From a virus, in IMG/VR virus record IMGVR_UViG_3300003267_000070, positions 1-59,543 of that record: a stretch of 59,543 nucleotides of DNA, one strand, 5' to 3'. The position numbers and the translations under genes are program-made. How positions within the stretch are numbered: the first letter of the stretch is position 1; each line of letters starts with the position of its first letter. The notes below the pieces were generated by a model. That model saw only the letters and a program-made list of their open reading frames with translations. It did no database searches and was not told the DNA's origin. Shown one piece after another: positions 21,502 to 28,805 of the stretch.

Positions 21502-22761
21502 ATGCCATCCCCCCATCTGGAGGTGAGGAATCGCTTCATCGCCAAGCGTAACGGGGATACCTGTTACGGCTTGGGGGAATGGCGTCGATACTCGGCGGGA
21601 GCATGGGAATCCATACCGGAGCTGAAAATCCGTCATGAGATTCAGTTACTTGCAGCGAAGATACCCAAACTCCAGGTGACAAATGGTGTTGTGACTTCCG
21701 TAACTGAACTGGTACGGCAGTGTTTAGGAGTGTCGGATCTGTTATTCGACGCTAATCCGAACGTTATCGTCTTCGCCGACTGCGTGTTGGACTTACAAAC
21801 GTGGACAACCGTACCGCATTCACCGCTTCATTACGCGACCTCCAAGCTAGCCTTCAAATACGATCCCGCCGCAAGGCTGGATGAGTGGAACAGGTTCTTA
21901 CTTACTCTCCCCTACGCTGACTTTATGCGCCGGTTTGCCGGTTACTGCATGACCTCGGAGACGCGGTTTGAAACAGCCCTGTGGCTCTGGGGGCCACCAG
22001 GGGGCGGTAAGTCAACGTACATCGAGGCGTTGTGCGCCATGCTGGGAGCGAAGGCGTGCGTATTGGGACTGAGCGAAATCGAGCGGTCGCAATTCGCTCT
22101 CGCGCAGCTTCCCGGACGCACCCTGGCAGTCTCAACCGAACTACCAGGCCGACTGGTGCGAGCGACGCATATCATCAACGCGGTAATTTCAGGTGAGCTA
22201 ATTCCCGTCGAGCGCAAGTATCTTGACCCTTACGTCATCCGACCGCACGCTAAGATCATCTGGGGCATGAACGTCCTGCCGTCAATCGGCATGGAGGGCA
22301 TCGGTATGTTCCGGCGCATCCTACCCATCCACTTCCCCGCCATTCCCGAATCGGACCGTGACCCGGCGCTCAAGGAGGCCATCTTACATTCCCCGATGGC
22401 GGTGGCGAATTGGGCGCTGGAGGGATTAAAAGAGATCCAGCAAACAGGGCTATTAGGTATTCCATCCGATCTTATCGAAGCCCGCGAAACCTACCGCCAG
22501 AACAATGATCTAACCCTCAATTTTATTAACGAATCCTGCGAGAGAGACGAAAACCGGCGTACCAAAAACAGTCACCTATACCACGAATACAAGACCTGGA
22601 CGGTGAAAAATGGCCATCGTGCCGTTTCTATCCAAAATTTCAAATCCGACATGGATCGTCTCGGTTTCCAGTCTGTTCGCACCCATAACATACTGTACTG
22701 GATAGGGTTAGCCCCCGTCGATGACTCCACTCTCGACTCCGAGATAATAGTTGAAGAATAA
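21502..22761 (+). CDS. D5/SF3-type replicative helicase-like ATPase
   Basis: 419 residues. A D5_N-type segment (about 60-160) precedes Walker A GPPGGGKST at about 164-172, a Walker B-like TLAVSTELPG, and the SF3 sensor IIWGMNVLPSI near 255. These enzymes, as in P4 and D5-family primases, unwind DNA at the origin. The primase half usually found at the N-terminus is absent, so host primase or another gene must supply it. No Shine-Dalgarno site before ATG 21502. A repeat-rich intergenic region follows. Confidence 0.8.
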   Translation: MPSPHLEVRNRFIAKRNGDTCYGLGEWRRYSAGAWESIPELKIRHEIQLLAAKIPKLQVTNGVVTSVTELVRQCLGVSDLLFDANPNVIVFADCVLDLQTWTTVPHSPLHYATSKLAFKYDPAARLDEWNRFLLTLPYADFMRRFAGYCMTSETRFETALWLWGPPGGGKSTYIEALCAMLGAKACVLGLSEIERSQFALAQLPGRTLAVSTELPGRLVRATHIINAVISGELIPVERKYLDPYVIRPHAKIIWGMNVLPSIGMEGIGMFRRILPIHFPAIPESDRDPALKEAILHSPMAVANWALEGLKEIQQTGLLGIPSDLIEARETYRQNNDLTLNFINESCERDENRRTKNSHLYHEYKTWTVKNGHRAVSIQNFKSDMDRLGFQSVRTHNILYWIGLAPVDDSTLDSEIIVEE

Positions 22762-22766
22762 CTTGA

Positions 22767-22865
22767 GGGTAGGGTAGGGTAGGGTTAATTTCCTATGTAG
22801 CTGTATTACTACGCGACGAATTAGTAGAGGCTACAATGGGTTTTCAGGTTACCCTACCCTACCCC
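22767..22865. repeat. G-tract repeat with distant inverted copy (possible origin or two-way terminator)
   Basis: GGGTAGGGTAGGGTAGGG at 22767-22784 has four G-triplets two bases apart, able to fold as a G-quadruplex. Its reverse complement, ACCCTACCCTACCC, lies at 22851-22864, giving a 14-bp perfect stem. Between them are nested short arms, GTAGC/GCTAC and ACTAC/GTAGT. The element sits between convergent genes and directly after the helicase. Confidence 0.7.
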
Positions 22866-22875
22866 AAAACAATGT

Positions 22876-23196
22876 TTAATCGTCATCCGATCGCGCCTGT
22901 CGAAACGCCTTCATGCACACCGGGCCGATACCTTTAGCCATCGTCTCGGCGCTCTTGATTACATGGCCGCAGTTGAGGCAGCGACGGTAGCGGCGCATGA
23001 AAGCGATAGCGCGAGTAGTTGACATCCGATCTTCGGGATACAAGCGATACACTGCCCCGGTGTCGTACTCGAAGCGGTAGCGAGCGGCGTCTACTAGGCG
23101 CTTGGCGTAAAGTCGCGTGCTGTCACGGTTCATCTTGACGGCGTAGATTTCACCGTTGCGTTCGTAGATGCCGGGTACGAGACCGTTAATGGACAT
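22876..23196 (-). CDS. DUF6011-like zinc-knuckle protein
   Basis: 106 residues. N-terminal half PGIYERNGEIYAVKMNRDST followed by strands, then CLNCGHVIKSAETMAKGIGP and CM near the end, which is the DUF6011 pattern (a CxxCG knuckle then GIGPVC) seen in many phage and bacterial proteins. Function unknown. Last gene of the second leftward operon. Confidence 0.75.
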   Translation of the reverse strand: MSINGLVPGIYERNGEIYAVKMNRDSTRLYAKRLVDAARYRFEYDTGAVYRLYPEDRMSTTRAIAFMRRYRRCLNCGHVIKSAETMAKGIGPVCMKAFRQARSDDD

Positions 23197-23746
23197 TTCG
23201 GGACTCCTTCCGATGTCGATACGCCTCCCCCGCCTGCGACTTCCTCTCCACGGTCACAATCGTGTCGTTGTGCGCGCCGCCGTGAGTGACCAGCAGGATC
23301 TCCAGCATCTCGTAGTTACGCTTCAGGCCGAAGCCCAGGGAGTTCCAGCCGCAACAGATGGCGATACCCCCGGGCTTGAGAACGCGATCAAGTCCATTTT
23401 TGACTAACCGATACAGTCGTGCGCTCTGCGTATCCGACATCGCCGCCCTGCGTCCAATCCCCTGATAGCACTCGGCAATCTGACGGGGTGAGTAGGGTGG
23501 GTCGAACAGGACCGCATCAGCCTGTGTGCCGTTGAGTGACAGCACGAATTCCTCAGCGGGGAGGTGGTACAGAGCACCGGTCGTCGGATTCAGGTCGTTG
23601 GTTACGGTTCCGCGTGTCGAATTACGAGCAAAAGGATCGACGATCACTGTAGCACCCACCAGCCAGCGATCCAGTAGTCGCGCCACCGGAGGCAACGAGA
23701 ACGTCTCGTGATTAGGCATAGCAAACTCACGGCTGAAAGTAATCAT
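23186..23746 (-). CDS. DNA methyltransferase with DPPY motif
   Basis: 186 residues from ATG 23746, overlapping the preceding stop as ATGA. Seen: ATVIVDPFARNSTRGTVTND (cofactor-binding and first acidic strand), AVLFDPPYSPRQIAECYQG (catalytic DPPY), VLKPGGIAICCGWNS (late strand). It is a Rossmann-fold amino-methyltransferase, probably acting on adenine N6. Third methyltransferase in this genome and smaller than the D12 enzyme. Confidence 0.75.
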   Translation of the reverse strand: MITFSREFAMPNHETFSLPPVARLLDRWLVGATVIVDPFARNSTRGTVTNDLNPTTGALYHLPAEEFVLSLNGTQADAVLFDPPYSPRQIAECYQGIGRRAAMSDTQSARLYRLVKNGLDRVLKPGGIAICCGWNSLGFGLKRNYEMLEILLVTHGGAHNDTIVTVERKSQAGEAYRHRKESRNVH

Positions 23747-23880
23747 CCCCGTCCCTTTCTGGCCGCCTCCCCCGCCAGCGCCCCGACCGCCCAGAGGCAC
23801 AGGGCGAGGGTGGTGGTGACGGCGAGGGTGATGATGACGAGGATCAGGAGCGCGAGGGTCAGGAGGGTGGTGGCGATCAT
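23743..23880 (-). CDS. Small membrane protein (45 aa)
   Basis: ATG 23880 to TGA 23743-23745. Nearly the whole chain is hydrophobic (TLLTLALLILVIITLAVTTT through WAVGALAG) with a basic end. It overlaps both neighbours as ATGA. One long or two short spans; holin-like by size and composition only. Confidence 0.55.
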   Translation of the reverse strand: MIATTLLTLALLILVIITLAVTTTLALCLWAVGALAGEAARKGRG

Positions 23881-24113
23881 TGGTGCACCTCCACTCCCCG
23901 ACAGGTAGCAAGTACTCGATCTATCATTTCGTCAAGAGGTTCTACCTCCCGTCCGGCTAGGCAATCATCGAGACGCTGACTCATTGCTGCAAATATGCAC
24001 ATTCGCTCGGTGTCGCTTAATTTGTTACCCTTTTGTCGCTGCCGCCACCGTCGAATAAGAACCGCCATGCTGATAACGGTGACCACAAATATCGCTAAAG
24101 TTACTACTATCAT
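23877..24113 (-). CDS. Single-span membrane protein
   Basis: 78 residues from ATG 24113, which has GGAGGTGA seven bases upstream; an ATG at 24149 overlaps the previous stop and cannot be excluded. Residues 2-20 are hydrophobic, followed by a basic RRWRQRQK stretch and a soluble helical tail with two Cys. Function unknown. Confidence 0.6.
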   Translation of the reverse strand: MIVVTLAIFVVTVISMAVLIRRWRQRQKGNKLSDTERMCIFAAMSQRLDDCLAGREVEPLDEMIDRVLATCRGVEVHQ

Positions 24114-24145
24114 CCCCTCACCTCCGTCTGATTTCCTGCGTCGCG

Positions 24146-24421
24146 TCACGCAGTCTTACGTCGCCGTCGTTTCGGCTTTCGCTCCGCTTCAATTTGCTGT
24201 CTAAGTAGTTCCAGTCCCTTCGCTCTCTGCTCGTTAAGAAACTCTTGTTCCTCCGGTCGCGATTTCAGCGTCACCATCGGCACGCCGAAGTGACCGCCGC
24301 CGTCGCAGACGAATTGCAGCCCGTTGCAGTAAGTGATCGCCGGAGCGCCGCAGAAACACCAGACCGACAGCGCTGAGTCATCACTAATAATTTGTCGATA
24401 CATCCATTGTGGTAAGTTCAT
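24146..24421 (-). CDS. Hypothetical Cys-containing protein
   Basis: 91 residues. CFCGAPAITYCNG and CDGGGHFG form a possible zinc site; the C-terminal third is a Glu/Arg/Lys-rich helix ending in a basic run. First gene after a 218-base gap holding inverted repeats. Confidence 0.6.
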   Translation of the reverse strand: MNLPQWMYRQIISDDSALSVWCFCGAPAITYCNGLQFVCDGGGHFGVPMVTLKSRPEEQEFLNEQRAKGLELLRQQIEAERKPKRRRRKTA

Positions 24422-24455
24422 CTGCCTGATCTCCTCTCAGGTTATAGCTTCTTTT

Positions 24456-24576
24456 GCGTCCTACGCCGTGTAGGAGCGATTTCTACCCCCGACCCCTACC
24501 CGTACAGCCTATCGCCACTCTTGACGCCTCCTATCCCTCTAATATGTCCTTTCTGAGCCATTAGAGCGCGTAGGAC
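24456..24576. repeat. Cluster of inverted repeats in intergenic gap
   Basis: Within the 24422-24638 gap: TCCTAC/GTAGGA (24459-24464 and 24470-24475, loop 5), CTCTAAT/ATTAGAG (24537-24543 and 24560-24566), and GTCCTACGC/GCGTAGGAC (24458-24466 and 24568-24576), the last pairing across 101 bases. No gene is convincing here. Likely a regulatory leader, attenuator or terminator inside the operon. Confidence 0.55.
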
Positions 24577-24638
24577 TGGCGATTACCCGTCGGCAATCAA
24601 ATCCAGCTTTGCGTTTAATTCGACGCGTCTCGCGGCCT

Positions 24639-25400
24639 CTATTGCGCAGATTTGGGTTTTAGTTCTTCCCCCGTCAGCCTAAGCGCTTCTTTCGCCTGTT
24701 CTATCAACCCCGATCTGCGCATAGTTTCCAAATCGTAGTTACAGTTATCCATTGCAAGGAACAGCTTGAGTGCCTCTACCAGCGCCGGATAGCTATTCGC
24801 CGCCTTGACGAGATAGATAGCATTTGCCCGTGCGTAGTCTCCACCTTCAAACTCGCGGTGATCACCGACGACTGCAACTTGCTCGCCATTCTTCCCGGAT
24901 ATGTTTGTCAGAAACGGGCCGCCTAGTCTCCATGGCAGCGGTGAGTGCGGTTGATTATCATCTATTGTATTCACCGTTTTTTCAACTCTTTCAATATCGA
25001 TTACGATCGCCTTCAAGTCCGCGCCGGTAAAGTCGCCATCAAGCGAAACAATACCGTTGTGGAATTTGACGTAGTTCGCAGCGTTAGAATGCTTCTGAGA
25101 CAACACTGCCTCATTTACGTCTCCTCGCTCGGGCGTTGCATCCGCGCGCTGCACCTTCTCCGTGCGGGCGTTGGCGCGACATATTTCCCTGTCGTTGTGT
25201 GGGTTCAGGCGCTTCTGAGTACCGTAAACAGCAGCAATCGGACAGCCTGTTTCGCTTAGTATCTCGTCACCATCAACGTCGTCACTCTGAATGCGCCACG
25301 GCAACGGTGAACGCTTCGGCTCCGTAGTGGTGGTCGCAGTCACAGGCAGTCTCCGGCATCCATCCCGCTCGCACGTATCCTCTTCAATCGTTATCCACAT
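24639..25400 (-). CDS. Hypothetical protein with duplicated SPLPWR module
   Basis: 253 residues. A module starting SPLPWR and continuing with an Ile-Ala/Val-Val strand pair and an Arg-Ala-Asn-Ala helix occurs twice, near residues 31-80 and 152-220. The second ends in LVKAANSYPALVEALK, the familiar ending of a small phage domain of unknown function. A linker of about 70 residues separates them. Internal duplication of this domain is unusual. AGGAG precedes ATG 25400. Confidence 0.65.
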   Translation of the reverse strand: MWITIEEDTCERDGCRRLPVTATTTTEPKRSPLPWRIQSDDVDGDEILSETGCPIAAVYGTQKRLNPHNDREICRANARTEKVQRADATPERGDVNEAVLSQKHSNAANYVKFHNGIVSLDGDFTGADLKAIVIDIERVEKTVNTIDDNQPHSPLPWRLGGPFLTNISGKNGEQVAVVGDHREFEGGDYARANAIYLVKAANSYPALVEALKLFLAMDNCNYDLETMRRSGLIEQAKEALRLTGEELKPKSAQ

Positions 25401-25422
25401 GATCGTTCGCTCCTCTCGTTGG

Positions 25423-25725
25423 TTAGTGCTGGTCGGTTAGTTCACTAAACTGCAAATCCTCCAGCGCTTCACTGGCAGTTTCCTGCGTGACCGCATCGAT
25501 CTGCCGTACGGTGACGACCCATTTGAACCGCCAAACTCCAGAAGCGTTTTCCCTGTCTGCGACGGCTTGCGCCTGCCGTCTGGTAAGGTAACGTTTGGCA
25601 CCCTTGCGAAATCCCGTGGCAAGTCCGTCTGGTGTCAACCAAAAGCGAGTATTGCGCTGCTTGCCGGTTACAACGTAATGGTTTACAATCATCGTCCCTC
25701 GCTTCTTTGCCGGTGTTGTACTCAC
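25423..25725 (-). CDS. Hypothetical basic protein
   Basis: 100 residues. GTG 25725 overlaps an upstream stop as GTGA; a Met at 25692 (MIVNHYVVTGKQRNTRF) is an alternative. Basic first half with RYLTRRQAQAVADREN, strands with WRFKWVVTVRQ, then an acidic end. Not recognised. Confidence 0.55.
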   Translation of the reverse strand: MSTTPAKKRGTMIVNHYVVTGKQRNTRFWLTPDGLATGFRKGAKRYLTRRQAQAVADRENASGVWRFKWVVTVRQIDAVTQETASEALEDLQFSELTDQH

Positions 25726-25823
25726 CTGAGTTTATCAAACGCACTACTTCCCCTCGTCCGCACCATGAACACGATAAAGAACGGAACGGTCAGGAATACC
25801 GGCTTATTTACGGCTCCCTCCAT
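25722..25823 (-). CDS. Possible small membrane protein (33 aa)
   Basis: ATG 25823 to TGA 25722-25724. Contains the hydrophobic run VFLTVPFFIVFMV between charged ends. Starts within the upstream gene and overlaps the downstream GTG, filling an otherwise empty 83-base gap. Coding status moderate to low. Confidence 0.35.
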   Translation of the reverse strand: MEGAVNKPVFLTVPFFIVFMVRTRGSSAFDKLR

Positions 25824-26008
25824 TCCGCGTAGTCAAACAGTAGTACGTCCTCGGGTTCGGTTTCCGAGTACATTGGCGGCAGGTAGCCCCAATCACCGCC
25901 GAAAGCAACTACTCCAGTTATCGGATTCCAATCAGCCCGGCAAGCAACCGGGAAGTGTCCCGGACTGGTATAGCCATTAAAATCAATGATACAAACCGAA
26001 TCGCTCAT
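25808..26008 (-). CDS. Hypothetical protein
   Basis: 66 residues with GGAG seven bases before ATG 26008. IDFNGYTSPGHFPVACRADW then GDWGYLPPMYSETEPE: aromatic, Pro-rich, acidic. No family recognised. Confidence 0.6.
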   Translation of the reverse strand: MSDSVCIIDFNGYTSPGHFPVACRADWNPITGVVAFGGDWGYLPPMYSETEPEDVLLFDYAEWREP

Positions 26009-26057
26009 AATTTTCTCCGATAAAGAACAGGATGCCGAGTAGTAACGGGTCGTTCAT
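25983..26057 (-). CDS. Possible tiny membrane peptide (24 aa)
   Basis: ATG 26057 overlaps the upstream stop as ATGA and reads MNDPLLLGILFFIGENYERF before stopping at 25983-25985 inside the next gene. One short hydrophobic stretch. Could be a genuine micro-protein or just the overlap used to pass ribosomes on. Confidence 0.3.
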   Translation of the reverse strand: MNDPLLLGILFFIGENYERFGLYH

Positions 26058-26263
26058 CCTTCGCCCCTCACTCGCCGCTGCGCCGGCCACAGCTCGGTAG
26101 TCTTCCCCCGTGCCGCCAACCGCCCGTCACTATACGTCTCATAAGTCCTGGTGCTGAACTTCAACCCCGCGCGATCCAGTACCGCGCACAGGTCGTCATA
26201 CGCCGTCGCCGCATCTCTTGCACTAACCGTGATACTCACACCCTCAAAAATTACTTCGATCAT
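26054..26263 (-). CDS. Small alpha-beta protein
   Basis: 69 residues: IEVIFEGVSITVSARDAATAY (strand, strand, helix), LDRAGLKFSTRTYETY and a basic end. ATG 26263 overlaps the zinc-ribbon stop as ATGA. Not recognised. Confidence 0.6.
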   Translation of the reverse strand: MIEVIFEGVSITVSARDAATAYDDLCAVLDRAGLKFSTRTYETYSDGRLAARGKTTELWPAQRRVRGEG

Positions 26264-26376
26264 TTTCCCTCCTTCGGCTTGCGCCAGTCGTAACTCTTAC
26301 ACCTTGGACATTGCGCCGGTTCCACCGTTCGCTTGAACCACTCATGCCCGCAGCGTTTGCATTTCAGTTTATCCAT
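26260..26376 (-). CDS. Mini zinc-ribbon protein (38 aa), leaderless start
   Basis: ATG 26376 to TGA 26260-26262. MDKLKCKRCGHEWFKRT, then CPRCKSYDWRKPK: a compact zinc ribbon closely related to the 37-residue protein at 12638. First gene of the second leftward operon; its ATG lies 7 bases after a perfect TATAAT with no Shine-Dalgarno site. Confidence 0.7.
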   Translation of the reverse strand: MDKLKCKRCGHEWFKRTVEPAQCPRCKSYDWRKPKEGK

Positions 26377-26383
26377 GCCGAGT

Positions 26384-26411
26384 ATTATACATATGATAAT
26401 AAGTAATACAA
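26384..26411 (-). promoter_or_regulatory. Leftward promoter of second early operon (leaderless)
   Basis: Reading leftward: TTGTAT at 26411-26406, a 16-base spacer and TATAAT at 26389-26384, then 7 bases to the ATG at 26376. The -10 is consensus, the -35 weak, and the surroundings are AT-rich. Confidence 0.6.
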
Positions 26412-26554
26412 TGGCAGAATTACGCCAAGTTAATAAATTATTTTTCTCCGGTGATCGATTCGGGTATTGACGCTTAACCGGACTGTCCGCGCCGGTCAGG
26501 CTTGCGCCGCAGTTCCCACAGGGAGCCGAGGAAGGGGCTACCGATGCGTCTTAC

Positions 26555-26583
26555 TTGGCTTTGCCTCAAAAACCTGCTATGAT
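26555..26583 (+). promoter_or_regulatory. Rightward promoter in intergenic region
   Basis: TTGGCT at 26555-26560, a 17-base spacer and TATGAT at 26578-26583. With the terminator at 27068-27109 it would bound a transcript of about 520 bases. Confidence 0.5.
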
Positions 26584-26667
26584 CCAAAAAATCAGATTGA
26601 CCGATGGGTGGATTAGGTTCTTTGAAAGGGGTAAACCGGAGAGCGTCTTAGGTGTTGGACAGCGAAC

Positions 26668-26976
26668 TTGCGTCCACTCCCCTTCAGGAAAGAGTTTGAG
26701 AATTTATCGGATATTCCTAGTACCGATTGCGACAGAAAAGCCTTGGTCGAGTTTCAAACTCCAAGTTACGACGCCCGTCGCTATGGTGGCTGCTACCCAC
26801 TCAAACTCTGCGTCAACGCAACGGCGATTGTAACGCCGATATATGAAGTTGAACAAGGTCGTATTAAAGAATGGGGCTGGATTACTCCGAGCCCCGTTAT
26901 TCACTCGTTTGAGTTACGGTTCTTTGAATCAGGTTTTAGGGGCTCGCGCCCTAACACGGTAAGACCACAATCGTGA
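26668..26976 (+). CDS. Possible protein-coding frame in short transcription unit
   Basis: 102 residues from a TTG at 26668; no better start is visible and no clear ribosome-binding site. The centre (EFQTPSYDARRYGGCYPLKL, then IYEVEQGRIKEWGW) looks protein-like; the C-terminal 20 residues less so. The surrounding 26412-27180 region otherwise holds no gene I can support. The unit may instead make a non-coding RNA. Confidence 0.3.
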   Translation: MRPLPFRKEFENLSDIPSTDCDRKALVEFQTPSYDARRYGGCYPLKLCVNATAIVTPIYEVEQGRIKEWGWITPSPVIHSFELRFFESGFRGSRPNTVRPQS

Positions 26977-27067
26977 TTCCCTCTTTCGAGAGTTTTACGA
27001 TAACCCACAAGCGACGGGGAATTCTCAGTGAAAAGGATATTCCACGTTGCTCCTTTCTTTTTCAAAT

Positions 27068-27109
27068 TCGGCTCACGGTGTTAGTAGCATCGTGGGCCGA
27101 TTAGCTTTT
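27068..27109 (+). terminator. Rho-independent terminator
   Basis: TCGGCTCACGGTG at 27068-27080 pairs with CATCGTGGGCCGA at 27088-27100 (13 pairs including G-U, 7-base loop), followed after TTAGC by a short T run. Strong stem, modest T tract. Ends the unit begun at about 26590. Confidence 0.65.
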
Positions 27110-27181
27110 CAGCCAACGGAACGGGACAAAGCCGTCTTACTTGCCGCCGTGGTTTATCCCCTTAGGGGTATTGACTTATGA

Positions 27182-27190
27182 TGGTACACT
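27182..27190 (+). promoter_or_regulatory. Candidate extended -10 (TG-G-TACACT) of fibre-module promoter
   Basis: TGGTACACT lies 14 bases before ATG 27205. The same TG-N-TACACT motif precedes the portal, beta-helix and Tat-type genes. No good -35 hexamer is seen, as expected for extended -10 promoters. Confidence 0.5.
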
Positions 27191-27204
27191 AAGCGCGGCG
27201 CGCA

Positions 27205-27594
27205 ATGGCTGATGAACAATGCCGGCTTCCGATGGTTCCCTGCCCCTTCTACATTCACGAAGGGGATGATTTTTCGCGGACGCTGACCTGGCGGCAAAGG
27301 ACGCATGGGTTGCCGGTTGATCTGACCGATTATCTTGCCGAGCTTTGGGTCAAGCCGACCGATCCTGACGGTGAAGAGTTTCTAGTCAGTTCCAACGGAA
27401 CATCGACGGCGGGAACGTCGATAGCGATTGACGGTCTCAACGGTATCGTAACCATCCTGATTACACGGGCGGTGATTCCCGGTCTAAGTCTTACGTCGGG
27501 GGCGCTTGGAAGGTTCGATCTGACCGACACGGCAAATATCAAGCGGGCGCAATTTCGAGTTCAGTTTATTTACAAGGGGAAATACGAGATCTAG
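27205..27594 (+). CDS. Baseplate/adhesin upper-protein-like structural protein
   Basis: 129 residues: CPFYIHEGDDFSRTLTWRQR, then VDLTDYLAELWVKPTD and a C-terminal strand set. The EGDDF-x-R-TLTW opening followed by V-DLTDY is the pattern of BppU-type N-terminal domains that link fibres to tail tips. First gene of the fibre module. Confidence 0.55.
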   Translation: MADEQCRLPMVPCPFYIHEGDDFSRTLTWRQRTHGLPVDLTDYLAELWVKPTDPDGEEFLVSSNGTSTAGTSIAIDGLNGIVTILITRAVIPGLSLTSGALGRFDLTDTANIKRAQFRVQFIYKGKYEI

Positions 27595-27609
27595 GACGTT
27601 AACGAGCCA

Positions 27610-28086
27610 TTGACCCAGGTTATTGACCAGCCCAACACCGTGACGGTACTGATTGACGCGCCTCCGTACCTGGAGTTGCAGCAGGAGGTAATTACCGTCA
27701 ATCTCATCGAGGGGTTGACGGTTATCGACGGTGCCGCACAGGGGCAGCGAGGCCCGGCGGGTACGCCTCGAATCGAAGTCCCCTTCTCGTTCGGTGACGC
27801 GACGCCGTTAACCTTGTTTACGGCACGCGCGGACAAGTTAATCCAGCAAATTTCGGTGTTTATCAATGAGCCCTTTGACGGGCTTGGGCCAATGCTGACG
27901 ATCGGGGATACCGACAACCCATCGTCGCTGATGACCGCTGTTGAAAATAATCCGGCGGAGGAAGCGGTGTATCGGGTGACGCCGAACCTGTCCTACGAAG
28001 CCGACACGCAGGTGCTGTTATTTATCACTCCCGGCCCCGGGGCGTCTCAGGGCTCGGGGTTAGTTGTTGTAGAAACGCAAAACTGA
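27610..28086 (+). CDS. Fibre-associated structural protein
   Basis: 158 residues from TTG 27610. Beta-rich with a short collagen-like GQRGPAG link near residue 50. The second half (FTARADKLIQQISVFINEPF, GLGPMLTIGDTDNP) resembles a beta-sandwich repeated in the next gene (IEKIQVIIDTAFDGTPSASV). Probably part of a fibre or adhesin. Confidence 0.5.
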   Translation: MTQVIDQPNTVTVLIDAPPYLELQQEVITVNLIEGLTVIDGAAQGQRGPAGTPRIEVPFSFGDATPLTLFTARADKLIQQISVFINEPFDGLGPMLTIGDTDNPSSLMTAVENNPAEEAVYRVTPNLSYEADTQVLLFITPGPGASQGSGLVVVETQN

Positions 28087-28098
28087 AGGAGAGTCGAC

Positions 28099-28788
28099 AT
28101 GGCCTCAATCTGGCAAGACCTGCTTGGTACGACCAAAACATTCCTGAGAATCGGTTTCTCCGGTCCGCGGCTGAAGGACGTGTCGGGCAACCTGGCCATC
28201 CGCAACCCCGGCGACTCCGCCGACGCCGAGTTGACGACGGCTAAGCTCAACGTCAGTGGTAATGCCGTTGATCTCAACTCCGATGCGGCGGGTGCGGGTG
28301 TCGACTGGAAGTACACTCTGCAACGCCCCTCAAGCGGTATGGGCGCGGCGGTCACGCTTACCCTGCCGCCGGATGACGGCTCCCCTGATCAGGTGCTCAA
28401 GACGGACGGCAGCGGCGTGCTTAGCTGGACGAGCGCGGCGTCCACCGAGGCCAGTGATAAGATTGACACTACTACGCTGGCGTTTGATGCTACGTCGCCG
28501 GTAGCAATGTTTACCCTGCCGGCCAATGCCGTAATCGAAAAGATTCAGGTGATCATCGATACGGCGTTCGACGGCACGCCTTCTGCTTCAGTAGGTATCG
28601 CAGGCACGGTATCGAAGTACCTTGCGGCCACGGAGATCGACCTGACCATGCCCGCAACCACGGTGTTTGAGATCCATCCCGGCGTAGTCGCTCCGGGAGG
28701 AACGGAGGCATTGATTATCACTTACGCGCAAGGTGGAGCGACCGCGGGATCGGCAAGGTTCCTGGTGTTCTACGCAATACCCAGCTAG
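28099..28788 (+). CDS. Fibre protein with N-terminal virion adaptor
   Basis: 229 residues. The N-terminus, MASIWQDLLGTTKTFLRIGF, matches the next gene's and probably docks both to the same virion site. It continues with TLPPDDGSPDQVLKTDGSG, a common fibre motif, and a C-terminal beta domain shared with the preceding gene. AAGGAGAG precedes the ATG. Confidence 0.65.
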   Translation: MASIWQDLLGTTKTFLRIGFSGPRLKDVSGNLAIRNPGDSADAELTTAKLNVSGNAVDLNSDAAGAGVDWKYTLQRPSSGMGAAVTLTLPPDDGSPDQVLKTDGSGVLSWTSAASTEASDKIDTTTLAFDATSPVAMFTLPANAVIEKIQVIIDTAFDGTPSASVGIAGTVSKYLAATEIDLTMPATTVFEIHPGVVAPGGTEALIITYAQGGATAGSARFLVFYAIPS

Positions 28789-28805
28789 GTGGTTAATAGC
28801 GTCTA

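Noticed and set aside
22767-22784. Telomere-like repeat as evidence of a linear genome with hairpin telomeres
   Set aside because: A reading frame crosses the window ends and no protelomerase-like gene is seen, so an internal element is more likely.
27061-27070. TTCAAAT T-loop-like sequence
   Set aside because: Checked as a tRNA T-arm; flanking bases do not pair and no acceptor or anticodon stem is present. No tRNA was found anywhere.
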